Below, piece after piece: positions 35,161-45,011 of a DNA stretch of 64,000 bases. The notes beneath the pieces are model-generated. The model was not told where the DNA came from. It worked only from the letters and a program-made list of their open reading frames with translations, and ran no database searches. This DNA comes from Streptomyces sp. NRRL B-24484. GTDB taxonomy: Bacteria; Actinomycetota; Actinomycetes; Streptomycetales; Streptomycetaceae. The position numbers and the translations under genes are program-made. The stretch lies in NCBI RefSeq assembly GCF_000717715.1, contig NZ_JOAI01000007.1:115844-179843 (forward strand), written 5' to 3'. The number at the start of each line of letters is the position of its first letter. Position 1 is the stretch's first letter.

Positions 35161-35894
35161 ATGACGGATGAGGAGTGGGCGGTTGTTCGTTCGTCGCTGC
35201 CTGTGCCGGGGTGGCTGGAGGGCCGGGGCGGGCAGCCGGAAGGCTACTGCCACCGGCAGATGTTGGATGCTGTGCGCTACCTGGTCGCCGGCGGCATTTC
35301 CTGGCGGGCGGTGCCCGTCGACTTCCCCGCGTGGGACCGGGTCTACGCCTTCTACCGGCGCTGGCGCGACCAGGGCTTGATCAAGGAACTGCACGACCGT
35401 CTGCGGGGGAGGGTCCGCGAGGCGGCCGGGCGGGATCCGGAGCCGACAGCGGGGATCATCGACTCGCAGTCGGTGCGGGCCGCCGCGTCGGTGCCGAGGG
35501 CCACGTCCGGCTACGACGGCGGGAAGAAGGTCCCGGGGCGCAAGCGGCACATCGTGGTGGACAGCCTCGGACTGCTGTTGGCCGTGGTGGTCACCGCCGC
35601 GTCCGTCACCGACCGCGACGCCGCCCGAACCCTCCCGGCGGCTACACCGGTCGCCTGGTCGACCTCGCCGCGAATGCTTGGCGGATCGCGTTGACGGTGG
35701 TCAAGCGCAGTGACGACACCACCGGGTTCGTCGTGCTGCCGAAGAGGTGGCTGGTGGAGCGCACGTTCGCGTGGCTGATGCGCTCACGCCGCCTCGCGCG
35801 GGACTACGAGGCCCGCACCGACACCGCCGAGGCGATGATCTGGTGGTCGATGACCATGGTCATGAGCCGTCGCCTGGCCCGCCGGCGATGCTGA
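35161..35894 (+). pseudogene. IS5-family transposase with internal deletion
   Basis: [20 protein letters not shown] opens the gene and the first catalytic Asp is present ([10 protein letters not shown]). After ARTL about 52 nt are missing compared with the intact copy. This removes the WAD segment with the second catalytic Asp and shifts the frame. The C-terminal part resumes in another frame at [10 protein letters not shown] and includes LVERTFAWL with the Glu. The protein cannot be active. Confidence 0.85.
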
Positions 35895-36394
35895 ACCGGC
35901 CCGGCCCGGCACGTCCTCGGCCAGCCCAGCCGCGCTCGACCAGGCGCTTCGCCTTCGACCGCACTCCTTCGACCTTCGCCGCAACTACGTCCAGCCCCAG
36001 CGCGGCCGCGATCTCCTGGCAGCCCATCGCCCCGCCCGAGCCCGATCGTTGATGGTCTGCCAGAAGGTTGACGATCCTCTGGTAGTCCGGTGCCAGCGCG
36101 GTCGCGGCCAGTCCGTTTCGGCGCACCGGCACCACCGAACGGGCCACCGCCGACCGAACCGGAGCCCGGCCGGCCCGCTCGGAGGGCTTGTCCTCGGGCA
36201 CCGCCGGCATCTCCGGCCCGCGCGGGGCGGACAGGACCTGACCGGACCCTCTCCCGGGCGATCACCCACCGTTCCCAGTCGGTCTCAGCGGCCGCCAGCT
36301 CGGCCAGGATCCGGTCCGCAGCCTCGCGCAACGACTCCACCCGCTGCTGCGCGGCGAGTTCCCGCTCCTCCAGCAGCCCCACCACCGACGCCAT
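35860..36394 (-). pseudogene. IS-associated coiled-coil/HTH accessory gene (frameshifted copy 2)
   Basis: ATG 36394 opens MASVVGLLEERELAAQQRVE and a coiled coil through WERWVIARERV. A one-base shift near 36240 then moves the frame to VLSAPRGPEMPAVPEDKP and the HTH part ALAPDYQRIVNLLADHQ, CQEIAAALGLDVVAAKVEGV. It is homologous to the gene at 30284-30765 but broken at a different site. Confidence 0.65.
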
Positions 36395-36704
36395 CCGGCA
36401 CCTCCACCGACGAGACGATCCCGATGGACCAACCCTGCCGCCCGGCTGCCGACACTATGTCTCACCAGCGGAAATGCCTCGATCACGTCCGATAAGACAA
36501 CGGCCTCTCAGGCCTTGCAGCGCGCCGAGACGAAGCGGGCCAAAGCCTCCGCCGCCACCACAGTCGGCAGTCGCGCAGCCACCATTTCAGGCGCCGACGT
36601 CCATGGCCAACCGGCGCCGTGAACGGCGGCGCTTCCGGCCGCCCGGAGTCATCCGGCTCATCACATGACACACCGCCAGACAGCCTGGTTCCCCTAATGG
36701 TTTC

Positions 36705-36998
36705 CGTCACCGCAGACCCGGGGCCCGGGACGGGCTGCTCCGCCGGGTGGCTGTCGGGCGGGGCCGGCCGAGGTCCGGATCCGTGAGCTGCGAGGTGTCG
36801 TAGTTCCAGACCGGGTACCGCCGCCGGTTCGAAGCTGCGGATCGTCGGGTGCCCGGTCGCCTCGGCATGTGCGGTGGCGTGTTCGGCGGGAGAGTCGTCG
36901 CAGCAGCCGATGCGGCGGCGGCGCGCGCAGCGGGGCGGGTGAAACCACCAGCCGCCGGCGGCTTCGCATTCGACGCAGCCTGTACCACTCGGCGGCAC
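36705..36998 (-). pseudogene. UBP-type zinc-finger protein remnant
   Basis: The minus strand reads TGCVECEAAGGWWFHPPRC, then RIGCCDDSPAEHATAHAEAT, GHPTIRSFEP. This is the ZnF-UBP pattern C-x2-C...C...G-CCD-SP--HA--H---T-HP--RS-EP. The second Cys of the middle CxxC pair is Arg (CARR), so a zinc ligand is lost. After SFEP the expected WNY segment is out of frame and the SHPAEQPVPGPG tail returns to the first frame, implying two compensating indels. It lies 200 bp from IS element 2. Confidence 0.6.
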
Positions 36999-37139
36999 TT
37001 TGGTCGATCGGCTGGACGGACGGGACGTTCCCCGGTCTCACCACTGACTTTCGCTCTGGCCAGGGCATGAACCCTCATCCTGGGCAGCGTCACGCCCTGT
37101 GGGTCGACCATGGGTCTTCCGGCGGGCCGAGGTCAGGGA

Positions 37140-37787
37140 TCACCGTCGAGGCCCACATGAAGGTTCGGTCCGCGTCGATCCAGGGATACCGGTGCCGGAC
37201 GCCTCTGTCTGTCGGCTGTTCCGGGCGCGCGCCGCCACGGTGCTGGAGCGCACTGGTGTTGAGGCGGCGGGGTCACTGGGGTTGATGCGGGCCCAGTGGG
37301 TGGTGTGGCCGCCGGGCCAGGTGTGGCTGCCGTGGTGTTCGGCGAGCGTCCGGACGATGGTGAGGCCGCGACCGTGCTCGTCGGGGGTGCGGGAGTGGCC
37401 CCAGGCGCTGTCGCACATTGCTGGGCCGGCGTCGCTGACGCCGATCCACACCCGGCCGTCGGTCTCGGTGCGGTACAGGTGCAGATGCACGGGGGCCAAG
37501 GCGTGTTCGACGGCGTTGGTGACGAGCTCGGAGACGACCAGCAGGACCGTGTCCCCGGTGTCGTCATCCCCGATCTGCCAGGCCCGCAGGGAGTTGCGGG
37601 TGATGCGGCGGGCGTCCGCGGCGGCCTCCGGTCGGTGCTCGAGCAGCCATGTGCCCCCTGGCGCCGGCGGAGTCGTTCGGCCGTGCTGCGGACGTGCGAC
37701 CCGGGCCGGTGCCAGGGCGAGAGCCGTGCCGTTGCCTGCGCCCGGGCCGGTGCCGTGGATGAGGGTGCTGGCGTACATGGCGATCAC
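37140..37787 (-). CDS. HATPase_c_2 serine-kinase-type ATP-binding protein
   Basis: This protein of about 215 residues has a GHKL ATPase core: LLVVSELVTNAVEHA (N box), VWIGVSDAGPAM (G1) and DEHGRGLTIVRTLAEHHG (G2). Such small proteins in Streptomyces resemble RsbW/SpoIIAB anti-sigma kinases, but usually lack an obvious sigma partner. The N-terminal 45 residues are low complexity and the C-terminal 40 (after HWARINPSD) lack domain character. GTG 37787 is the longest start; ATG 37778 is equally plausible. It is transcribed alone. Confidence 0.8.
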   Translation of the reverse strand: MIAMYASTLIHGTGPGAGNGTALALAPARVARPQHGRTTPPAPGGTWLLEHRPEAAADARRITRNSLRAWQIGDDDTGDTVLLVVSELVTNAVEHALAPVHLHLYRTETDGRVWIGVSDAGPAMCDSAWGHSRTPDEHGRGLTIVRTLAEHHGSHTWPGGHTTHWARINPSDPAASTPVRSSTVAARARNSRQTEASGTGIPGSTRTEPSCGPRR

Positions 37788-38600
37788 ATCCGATGATGGG
37801 TGCTGCTGTCTCGGTCCGGAGCCCCGGCCGTTTCGGGTCCCTACCAGTCGCCCTTTCGTCTCTGGGCGGGTATCGCCTTGGGTGACCGGTGGCCAAGAGA
37901 ACGAAGTGCTCGAATGTGCCGGTCGGTTCTGTGGCTGGCGGCTCAGGCAGGGCTGTGGTCGTGATGGCGGAGAGTGCTTGCACGGCTGGTTCAGCGTTAC
38001 CGGTCAGCCCGGTCCGCCGAGGAGAATGCGGCGGCCTGCTGGCGGTGGCGTTTCGGTGCACCGTCTCGTCGACGTCGATGTCCGCGTGATGCACGGACAC
38101 GGCGAGGGCACTGTCCGGTCGAACCCGGATCGGGTTCGACCGGATTGCCGCTCGGGAGGCCGATACCCGGTGCGACGGTTAGACCTCGCCGGGTCGGAGA
38201 CCGGGAGCCAGGCTGTCGACCCGGCGTCTCTCGGCTGCCTTGGTTGCGTTGGCGGTCGAGCCGAAGCCGAGATGATCATGCAGAAGATGTCTGATCTGAT
38301 CATCAGCTGATGAGATTTACGAAGCATGCTCCGAGAGGCTCCGGTTCCACTGCCGCCCAGGGCGCCGCCGGTCCCGGGGCGATACGGGTGGCCACTGCCG
38401 AGGTCACCGCGGGTGAGAGGCGGTGTGTACGGGCAGTTCGGCTCCGGACTGCTCTTGTGCTTGGCATTTCAAGGCTCCTTTGCCTGTCCTGGCGTCCTGG
38501 GGAAAACTATGGTCGCCGATGTGATGGAGGTCACGTTTACGGTCATTTAGTTCACGCCTCACCGTCCTCACGCCGGAGAAGACGGTGCACACTGGCAGGT
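37788..38600. other. Intergenic region before two-component system
   Basis: About 810 bp with no supported gene between divergent units. AT-richer patches lie around 38265-38300 (repeated GATCATG/TGATC elements) and 38500-38560. The second patch directly precedes the kinase gene and probably contains its promoter, but no consensus pair was assigned. Confidence 0.45.
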
Positions 38601-40241
38601 ATGCGGCTCATCCCCGGTCACCCAGCCGGACCGGCTTCGGACCGCGCTGCGCACCGCCTGCTGCGCAGCCTCGCTGGGCAGCTCTTCCTCGTGCAGGTGG
38701 TGATCGTGGCCGCTGTTGTCGCCGGGGGCGCCGTCCTCGCCTTCCTGTTCACCGAGCAGCGCACCCATGACGCGGCGGTGCGCCAGGCCACGGCCGCCGC
38801 CCGGGCGGTCGCCGATGCGCCGAGCGTCCGGGAGGCCGCCGTCCGCCCCGACCCCACGGCCGTCCTCCAGCCGTACGCCGAGCAGGTCCGGAAGGACACC
38901 GGCGTCGACTTCGTGACCGTCATGGACCCGCACGGCATCCGCTGGGCGCACCGCGACCCCGCGCAGATCGGCCGCCCCTTCCTCGGCCACATCGACGGTG
39001 CGCTCGCCGGACGCACCACCAGCGAGACCTACACCGGCACCCTCGGCCCGTCCGTCCGCGTGGTCACCCCGATCCTCGACGGCAACGCCCAGGTGGTCGG
39101 CATGGTCAGCGCCGGCATCACCCTGCATTCCATCAGCGCCGAGCTGCGCGGCCCGCTGCTCGCCCTGACCGGCGTCGCCGCGGGTGCCCTCGCCCTCGGC
39201 GGTGCCGGCAGCTACCTCGCCAACGTCCGGCTGCGCCGCCACACCCACGGCATGGGCGCCGCCGAACTCAGCCACCTGTACGACTACCACCAGGCCACCC
39301 TGCACTCGGTGCGCGAGGGACTCGTCCTGCTCGACCGCTCCCAGCAGGTGATGCTCTGCAACGACGCCGCCCGTGAACTCCTCGATCTCCATGGCGACGT
39401 GGAGGGGCTGCGGTTCGACGCGCTGGGCCTCCCCGACTCGCTGGTGCAGGCGGTGCTCGGCCCTGAGCCGGCCCACGACGAGGTGCACCTGACCGCCGAG
39501 CGCGTGGTGGTGCTCAACACCTCGCCGATCGGCACCGACCTCGGCAGCGTGCTCACCCTCCGCGACCACACCGAGCTTCAGTCCCTCACCGGCGAACTGG
39601 ACAGCGTCCGCGGCTTCGCCGACGCGCTCGGCGCACAGGCGCACGAAGCCGCAAACCGGCTGCACACCGTCGTCTCGCTCATCGAGCTCGGTCGCCACCA
39701 CGAGGCGGTGGAGTTCGCCACCGCCGAACTCGAGCTCTCCCAGCGGCTCACCGACGACATCGTCGGTGCGGTGGGCGAACCCGTGCTCGCCGCCCTGCTC
39801 CTGGGCAAGGCCTCGCAGGCCGCGGAACGCGGCGTCGACCTCGTCCTCACCGAGGACAGCCGGATCGACGACGGCCTGCTGCCACCCGAGCTCGCCCCGC
39901 GCGACCTGGTCACCGTCCTCGGCAACCTGATCGACAACGCCGTCGACGCCGCCCTGGAGAACGCAGCCGCCCACCCGGGCCCACCCGAGGTCGCCGTCAC
40001 CGCCCGCGTCGACGACGGCAGCCTGCTGCTCCGCGTGGCCGACTCCGGCGCCGGCATCGACGCCGACGAGGCCCGCGAGGTCTTCCGCCGCGGCTGGACG
40101 ACCAAGCAGCACGGACGCGGCCTCGGCCTCGCCCTGGTCGCCCAGACCGCACGCCGCAACGGCGGCACCGTCGAGATCGGCCGCGAGCGCGGCGCCGTGC
40201 TCACCGTCCGGCTGCCGCTCCAACGGGACGCCGTCCGATGA
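38601..40241 (+). CDS. CitA/DcuS-type sensor histidine kinase
   Basis: This 546-residue protein has a TM helix at about 28-52, an extracytoplasmic Cache/PAS sensor at about 55-185 (VTVMDPHGIRWAHRDP) and a second TM at about 190-212. A cytosolic PAS domain follows (VREGLVLLDRSQQVMLCN). The dimerisation His lies in ALGAQAHEAANRLHTVVSLI. The ATPase domain has NLIDNAVDAALE and GRGLGLALV. CitA/DcuS kinases sense external C4-C6 carboxylates; no transporter gene is adjacent, so the ligand is a guess. It overlaps the regulator by 4 nt. Confidence 0.9.
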   Translation: MRLIPGHPAGPASDRAAHRLLRSLAGQLFLVQVVIVAAVVAGGAVLAFLFTEQRTHDAAVRQATAAARAVADAPSVREAAVRPDPTAVLQPYAEQVRKDTGVDFVTVMDPHGIRWAHRDPAQIGRPFLGHIDGALAGRTTSETYTGTLGPSVRVVTPILDGNAQVVGMVSAGITLHSISAELRGPLLALTGVAAGALALGGAGSYLANVRLRRHTHGMGAAELSHLYDYHQATLHSVREGLVLLDRSQQVMLCNDAARELLDLHGDVEGLRFDALGLPDSLVQAVLGPEPAHDEVHLTAERVVVLNTSPIGTDLGSVLTLRDHTELQSLTGELDSVRGFADALGAQAHEAANRLHTVVSLIELGRHHEAVEFATAELELSQRLTDDIVGAVGEPVLAALLLGKASQAAERGVDLVLTEDSRIDDGLLPPELAPRDLVTVLGNLIDNAVDAALENAAAHPGPPEVAVTARVDDGSLLLRVADSGAGIDADEAREVFRRGWTTKQHGRGLGLALVAQTARRNGGTVEIGRERGAVLTVRLPLQRDAVR

Positions 40242-40939
40242 TCGCCGAGATCGCCGTCCTGGTCGTGGAGGACGATCCGGTCGCCGCCGACGCGGCCGGT
40301 CTCCACGTCACCCGCACCCCCGGCTTCCGGCTCGCCGCGACCGCGCACAGCTGCGCCGAGGCACTGCGCGCCCTGGAACGGGCCCGGACCGCCGGCGCCC
40401 CGATCGACCTCGTCCTGCTCGACCTCTACCTGCCGGACGGCCACGGCCTGCGGCTGTGCCGCACGCTGCGGGCGTCCGGCCACACCCCGGACATCATCGC
40501 GGTGACCGCCGCACGCGACCTGGCGATGGTCCGCGCAGCCGTCTCCGAGGGCATCGTGCAGTACCTGCTCAAGCCGTTCAGCGGCGCCGCGCTGCGCGAA
40601 CGCCTCGACCACTACGCCCGCTACCGGGCCAGCATCGGCCGCCCGGGCGAGGCCGTCGGCCAGGACGAGGTCGACCAGGCCATCGCGTTGCTCCGCACCC
40701 CTGAGCGCCGGACCGCCCTCCCCAAGGGCCTGAGCGCTCCCACGCTGGAGACCGTGGCCGGGGCGCTGCAGGCTGCCGGCAGCGGGTTGTCCGCCGCCGC
40801 GGCGGGCACCGCCGCCGGCGTCTCACGCATCACCGCCCGCCGCTACCTGGAACACCTGGTCGACAGCGGCCTCGCCGTGCGCGAGCCCCAGTACGGCCAG
40901 GTCGGTCGGCCCGAGCTCTGCTACCGCTGGCGCCGCTGA
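40238..40939 (+). CDS. CitB/DcuR-type response regulator
   Basis: This 233-residue protein has a receiver domain with acidic pocket VVEDD, phospho-acceptor Asp in VLLDLYLPDG and Lys in YLLKPF. A C-terminal helix-turn-helix follows (LSAAAAGTAAGVSRITARRY, then LEHLVDSGLA). This matches the CitB/DcuR class, the usual partner of CitA-type kinases. Translation is coupled to the kinase by ATGA. The regulon is not apparent nearby. Confidence 0.92.
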   Translation: MIAEIAVLVVEDDPVAADAAGLHVTRTPGFRLAATAHSCAEALRALERARTAGAPIDLVLLDLYLPDGHGLRLCRTLRASGHTPDIIAVTAARDLAMVRAAVSEGIVQYLLKPFSGAALRERLDHYARYRASIGRPGEAVGQDEVDQAIALLRTPERRTALPKGLSAPTLETVAGALQAAGSGLSAAAAGTAAGVSRITARRYLEHLVDSGLAVREPQYGQVGRPELCYRWRR

Positions 40940-41112
40940 TCTGGCCCATTCGACCACGGTCGGGAAAGCACGCGTTGGTCGCCCCGACAGCGCGTACGCG
41001 GCCAAGGTCTTCCGCACGGGCCCGGCGCGCGTTCCGGCCGACCTTCCTCCGTCTCGTCGGCGCCGAGGAGGACCGCAGCACGCCTGCCGCCACCGGCCTG
41101 CTTGCCGCCGCG

Positions 41113-44001
41113 TCAGCCGGCGCTGTCGAGGGCGTCGCGCACGTGGCCGCGGGTGACGCCGAGTTTCCTGAGGGTGTTGGCGACGTGGTGTTCGACGGTG
41201 CGAGGAGAGAGGGACAGGGCGTGCGCGATGTCCTTATTCCCGGCGCCGGTGGCGAGGAGCTCGGCGACCTGGTGTTCGCGGGGGGAGAGGTCCGTGCCGT
41301 AGCTGCGGCGGCCGCGGGCGGCGGGCCTGAGCCGGCCGCTGTCGCGCAGGGCCTGTTCGCAGCGGGCGGCATCGGCCGTCGCACCGAGGCGGCTGAACAC
41401 GTCGAGGGCGTCCTGGAGTTCGCGGGCCGTCCCCGGCCGGTCGGGGTGGTGGGCGAGCCTGAGACGTCCGATGTCCTCGGCCACCCTCGCGGCGGTGGGG
41501 ATGCGCCCGATCGCCTCGTACTGCACGCGGGCGCGTCCCAGGTCGGCGAGCGCGGCGTCGTCGTTGCCGGCGTCGTCGGCGAGCATGCCTCGGCACCAGT
41601 CGACCCCGGCGGCCACCCCGGGGGCGTTCAGACCCCGGATGCCGCGTTCGGCCTCGTCGGTCAGGTTCTGTGCCTCGCCATGGCGGCCGCAGGCGAGGGC
41701 GGTGCGGACGACGGTCGGGACCAGGTCGACCGGCCGGGACCACAGCTCCTTGGAGCGCCTGCCCGCGACCAGTGGCTCCGTCCGGTGCCAGGCTCCCTGC
41801 GTGTCACCCTCCAGCAGGTCGAGCCGGGCGAGCAGGGTGATCGCCTCCGGCGCGATGTCCGCGTTGACGGCAGCGGCGATCGGCTCCAGGCTCGCGCGGG
41901 CCCTTGCCCACCGGCCGCGAGCCGTGTCCAGCGTTGCCTTCGGTACCAGCAGTTCGACCTGGAGGTTGCTGTCGTTGGCGGTCTCCTGCAGCATCGCCTC
42001 GATCCTGCGGTCCAGGTCGGCCCAGAGCCCGCCCGCGAGATCGAGCTGCAGCCGGATCAGACGGCAACTCACCTGCGTGATCTGGTTGTCGGTGCGCTCA
42101 CCGAGTTCCTCGGCCTGGCCGAGCAGGACGCGGGCCTCCTGGTCGCAGCCGCGTGCCATCTCGTCGTAGGCCGCGTTGTGCAGGGCGCGGGCGCAGTGGC
42201 GGAGGATGCGGCGGTCTGTGCTCCGACGGGGCAGCTGTGCCAGGAGTTCGCGGCCCCGCGGGTCGCCGACCAGCTCAAGCAGGGTGATGTGATTGGCGAG
42301 GACATCCGCCCGGGAGACCGGATCGTCACTGTGCGCCACCAGCTGTACGGCCTGCTCCATCCGGGCCAGGTTCTCGGCGATGCTGCCGCCTCGTGCACCG
42401 AGGCTGGAGTGGATACTCAGGGTCGCCATGGCGACGGCCGCCAGCTCAGGCCTGGCCGCCAGCTCGACAACCGACTGTTCCAGCTCCACCTGGCTGTCCT
42501 GGTGCGGATCGGTGTTGGCCACGATCCGGCCGAGGTTGAAGCGGATCTCGCCACGGACCGTGGTGGCAAGCGCGGGGTCGGCGAGAATCCCCCGCAGTGT
42601 CGCGATGCTGGTCACGGGGTCGGCCCGGTAGACGGCGATGGTGCTGAGCGCGAGCGCACAGCGGGCGCGGTCGTCGGGCGGGAGCGTGGGCTCGGCGAGA
42701 AGCTGCCCCAGGAGTTCGGCGGCGACGCCGTCATCGCCGACCGCGGTGGCGTGGTCCGCGGCGGCCTGTGCCCGGGGCAGCCAGGCGGCGGTGTCGCCGA
42801 GCCTGCGAGTGTGGTGGGCGATCTGGACCAGTGCGGGTGCCTGCTGTGCGGAGAGGACCTCGACGGCGCGGGCATGCAGGCGGCGGCGCCGCGGAGCCGA
42901 AATCCTGTCGTAGACCGCGCGGCGGGCCAGCACGTGGCGGAAACCGTAGCGGCCGTTGGCCTTCTCGACGAGGACGTCGGCGTCCAGTACCGCGATGAGT
43001 GCCTCCTCGACCTGATCCTCGGTCAGCGTGGCCAGTTCGGAGAGGAGTTCCTCGCTCACGGGGACGGCGAGGACGGCAGCGGCCTGCACGACGGCCGTCG
43101 CTGCGGGGTCGAGCGGTTCGATCCGGCTGTTGACCGCCTCCTGCAGGGCGCGCGGCACCCTGGTGTCCTCCACGAGTTCCGGCGGTGCGCCGCCGTCACC
43201 CGCCGGGGTGATGCGACGGGCCAGGACGAGGAGGTCCTCCTCGGCGGCGAGGGGGAGGCCGCCGCTGCGCTCGAACAGTTCCCGGCACAGGGGGCCGGTG
43301 GCCGCGGGGCCGATGACGGAGGCGGCCAGGTCCCGGACGTCGTCCTCGCTCAGCGGCCCGAGGACGATCTCGGTGCCGCCGACGCCAACGGGCCGGCGGT
43401 AGGGCGACCCGAGCACGTTGCCGCTGCCGGGCACGTCGTTCGGACGGTAGGTGAGGACCAGCCGCAGGTGCTCCGGCGGGTTGCGGGCCAGGAGGAGCAG
43501 CAGGTCGCGGGTGGCTTCGTCGGCCCAGTGAAGGTCCTCCACCATGAGCACGGCCGGGCCCAGGGCGCCGAGTACCTCGTGGACCGCGCGGATCAGCAGC
43601 TGCGTGCGCGGGCCGTCCTCGGGGTTCGGGCCGGGATCGGGGAACCGGTCGGCGAGCTCGGGAACGAGGGGCGCGAGGACGGTGGCACCCGGGCCGAACC
43701 GCGCCTCGGGCCCGAAGTGCGACCGGCCGTCGCGCAACGCCTCGATCGCCGGGCCGAACGGCAGCGGTTCGCGCAGCGGATGGCACGCGCCCCGCAGCAC
43801 GGGCGTGCCGTTCGCGGCGATAAGGTGTTCCGCCTCGTGCAGCAACCGGGACTTCCCGATACCGGCCTCGCCCGCCACGAAGACCACTGCCGGACCGTCA
43901 CCGAGACCGTCCATGAGTCGGCGCATCGCGTCCTCGCGCCCCACGAACGCGAACCTCGTGCGGTGGTCGGGACCGGGCCTGCCGGCCCGCGCGCCTGGCA
44001 T
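41113..44001 (-). CDS. LAL-family (large ATP-binding LuxR) transcriptional regulator
   Basis: This 962-residue protein starts at ATG 44001 behind GGAGGA. The N-terminal AAA/STAND domain has Walker A GEAGIGKSRLL and Walker B-like AVLMVEDLHWADE. A long helical TPR-like middle section follows, then a C-terminal LuxR HTH (LSPREHQVAELLATGAGNKD, SLSPRTVEHHVANTLRKLGV). LAL proteins activate catabolic or secondary-metabolite operons on ligand plus ATP binding. It is divergent from the GH59 gene 1 kb away, so involvement in sugar use is possible. The shared region instead carries DeoR-type sites on the GH59 side. Confidence 0.92.
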   Translation of the reverse strand: MPGARAGRPGPDHRTRFAFVGREDAMRRLMDGLGDGPAVVFVAGEAGIGKSRLLHEAEHLIAANGTPVLRGACHPLREPLPFGPAIEALRDGRSHFGPEARFGPGATVLAPLVPELADRFPDPGPNPEDGPRTQLLIRAVHEVLGALGPAVLMVEDLHWADEATRDLLLLLARNPPEHLRLVLTYRPNDVPGSGNVLGSPYRRPVGVGGTEIVLGPLSEDDVRDLAASVIGPAATGPLCRELFERSGGLPLAAEEDLLVLARRITPAGDGGAPPELVEDTRVPRALQEAVNSRIEPLDPAATAVVQAAAVLAVPVSEELLSELATLTEDQVEEALIAVLDADVLVEKANGRYGFRHVLARRAVYDRISAPRRRRLHARAVEVLSAQQAPALVQIAHHTRRLGDTAAWLPRAQAAADHATAVGDDGVAAELLGQLLAEPTLPPDDRARCALALSTIAVYRADPVTSIATLRGILADPALATTVRGEIRFNLGRIVANTDPHQDSQVELEQSVVELAARPELAAVAMATLSIHSSLGARGGSIAENLARMEQAVQLVAHSDDPVSRADVLANHITLLELVGDPRGRELLAQLPRRSTDRRILRHCARALHNAAYDEMARGCDQEARVLLGQAEELGERTDNQITQVSCRLIRLQLDLAGGLWADLDRRIEAMLQETANDSNLQVELLVPKATLDTARGRWARARASLEPIAAAVNADIAPEAITLLARLDLLEGDTQGAWHRTEPLVAGRRSKELWSRPVDLVPTVVRTALACGRHGEAQNLTDEAERGIRGLNAPGVAAGVDWCRGMLADDAGNDDAALADLGRARVQYEAIGRIPTAARVAEDIGRLRLAHHPDRPGTARELQDALDVFSRLGATADAARCEQALRDSGRLRPAARGRRSYGTDLSPREHQVAELLATGAGNKDIAHALSLSPRTVEHHVANTLRKLGVTRGHVRDALDSAG

Positions 44002-44298
44002 GGCTCCTCCGAACGGACTGATCAAGCAGTCGCACTGGCAATTTTCTCACAGTGCTCCCCGGCCGCCCGGCAGGTCGATCCGAGGGCCGCCCGGCGCAGG
44101 CCCCGGCCTGGCGCTTTCCGGGCGCTTCGGGATTGATGTGCCGGGCTTGTGCTCGGCATCGCCGTGCCGTGCCTCGTCACGTCGGCGGCCCGTCGGGTGC
44201 CGTGGCCCCTGCCGCGTATCCATCCGGCATCGGTGCGAGCGGCGTACAGGCCGACCCATTGACTTCAACGGACGGACGGTGCTTCACTGCCTCAGCAC

Positions 44299-44336
44299 GT
44301 TTGAATATGTTTGATTTCGCGCGAACAGGTTTGATT
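44299..44336 (+). promoter_or_regulatory. DeoR-type operator array upstream of GH59
   Basis: GTTTGA (44299), GTTTGATT (44309) and GTTTGATT (44329) lie on one strand at intervals of 10 and 20 bp, one face of the helix. This is the clearest copy of the motif family. It is about 680 bp before the GH59 start, so either the leader is long or a small gene intervenes. Confidence 0.7.
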
Positions 44337-44519
44337 CTTGCTGGTGATGCGGCGACCGTCGGGGAACGGTCGCCTGCGCAGGCCTCCGATCCCGCCTCTC
44401 CGGCCGGCCGGCTTCCGCTCGACCCTTCGACGGCCGACGCGGCACAGCCGAACGACGGCCGCTGGGCGGACGTCGCGGCGGAAGTCCATCCACTCACATC
44501 GGACTCCCGAGGAAGCACG

Positions 44520-44732
44520 ATGTCCACCAAAGGAAGTTCCCCACTGGACCCGGTCACGAGCGCAGCCGGGCGTACGGCGCCCCAAGCCGCCCACGCACTC
44601 CTGCCTCCGTCGGCACCATCGGCTGCCCGGAGCGGCGGAGCCGGGCGGCTGCCCAGGTGGAGGCCCGGCCGGCAGGTCGGCGTTCACCGGCCCGGAGTTT
44701 CCCGCGGCCGGCACCCCGACGCCCTGCGGTAG
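44520..44732 (+). CDS. Possible small leader ORF
   Basis: This 70-codon ORF starts MSTKGSSPLDPVTSAAGRT. Its ribosome site is fair (GAGGAA, 5 nt spacing) and it lies 180 bp after the operator array and 280 bp before GH59. The second half is Arg/Pro/Gly-rich without domain character. It could be a leader peptide, the head of a lost gene or chance. The remaining DNA between 44002 and 45011 shows no other gene. Confidence 0.25.
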   Translation: MSTKGSSPLDPVTSAAGRTAPQAAHALLPPSAPSAARSGGAGRLPRWRPGRQVGVHRPGVSRGRHPDALR

Positions 44733-45011
44733 CCCGAGAGCAGTGCTCCGCTGTCCCAACTCCGAACGCACACCGTGCTGTCGTCCGGCTCTTCGGCCCG
44801 CGCCTCTGCGGGCAGCGCGCAGGCCAGGAGGCCCCCGTCGGAAGCCTTCTCGCAGGTGGGACCTGCCTTCGGCAGCCGGAAACCGATTCATGAGGGAGGT
44901 CTCGACAGTCTTCCCAGGCAATTTTGCTGACGCTGGTCCATGTGCAGGAAATTTCGAGCAGTGAAGAGTCACACCTCGCTTCGAGGAGCTCGGCACAGAT
45001 GGAGGAAGACC

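Larger units (their letters stand above)
34893..36507 (+). mobile_element. IS5-family element 2 (defective, inverted copy)
   Basis: A 1615-bp element has ends GAAGCCGTTGTCGGACCGATC (left, first 20) and, inward from the right, GAGGCCGTTGTCTTATCGGA. It has the same two-gene layout as element 1 but inverted and diverged. The flanks are TGA on the left and TCA on the right, so there is no direct target duplication. Its transposase and accessory gene are both broken. Confidence 0.72.
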
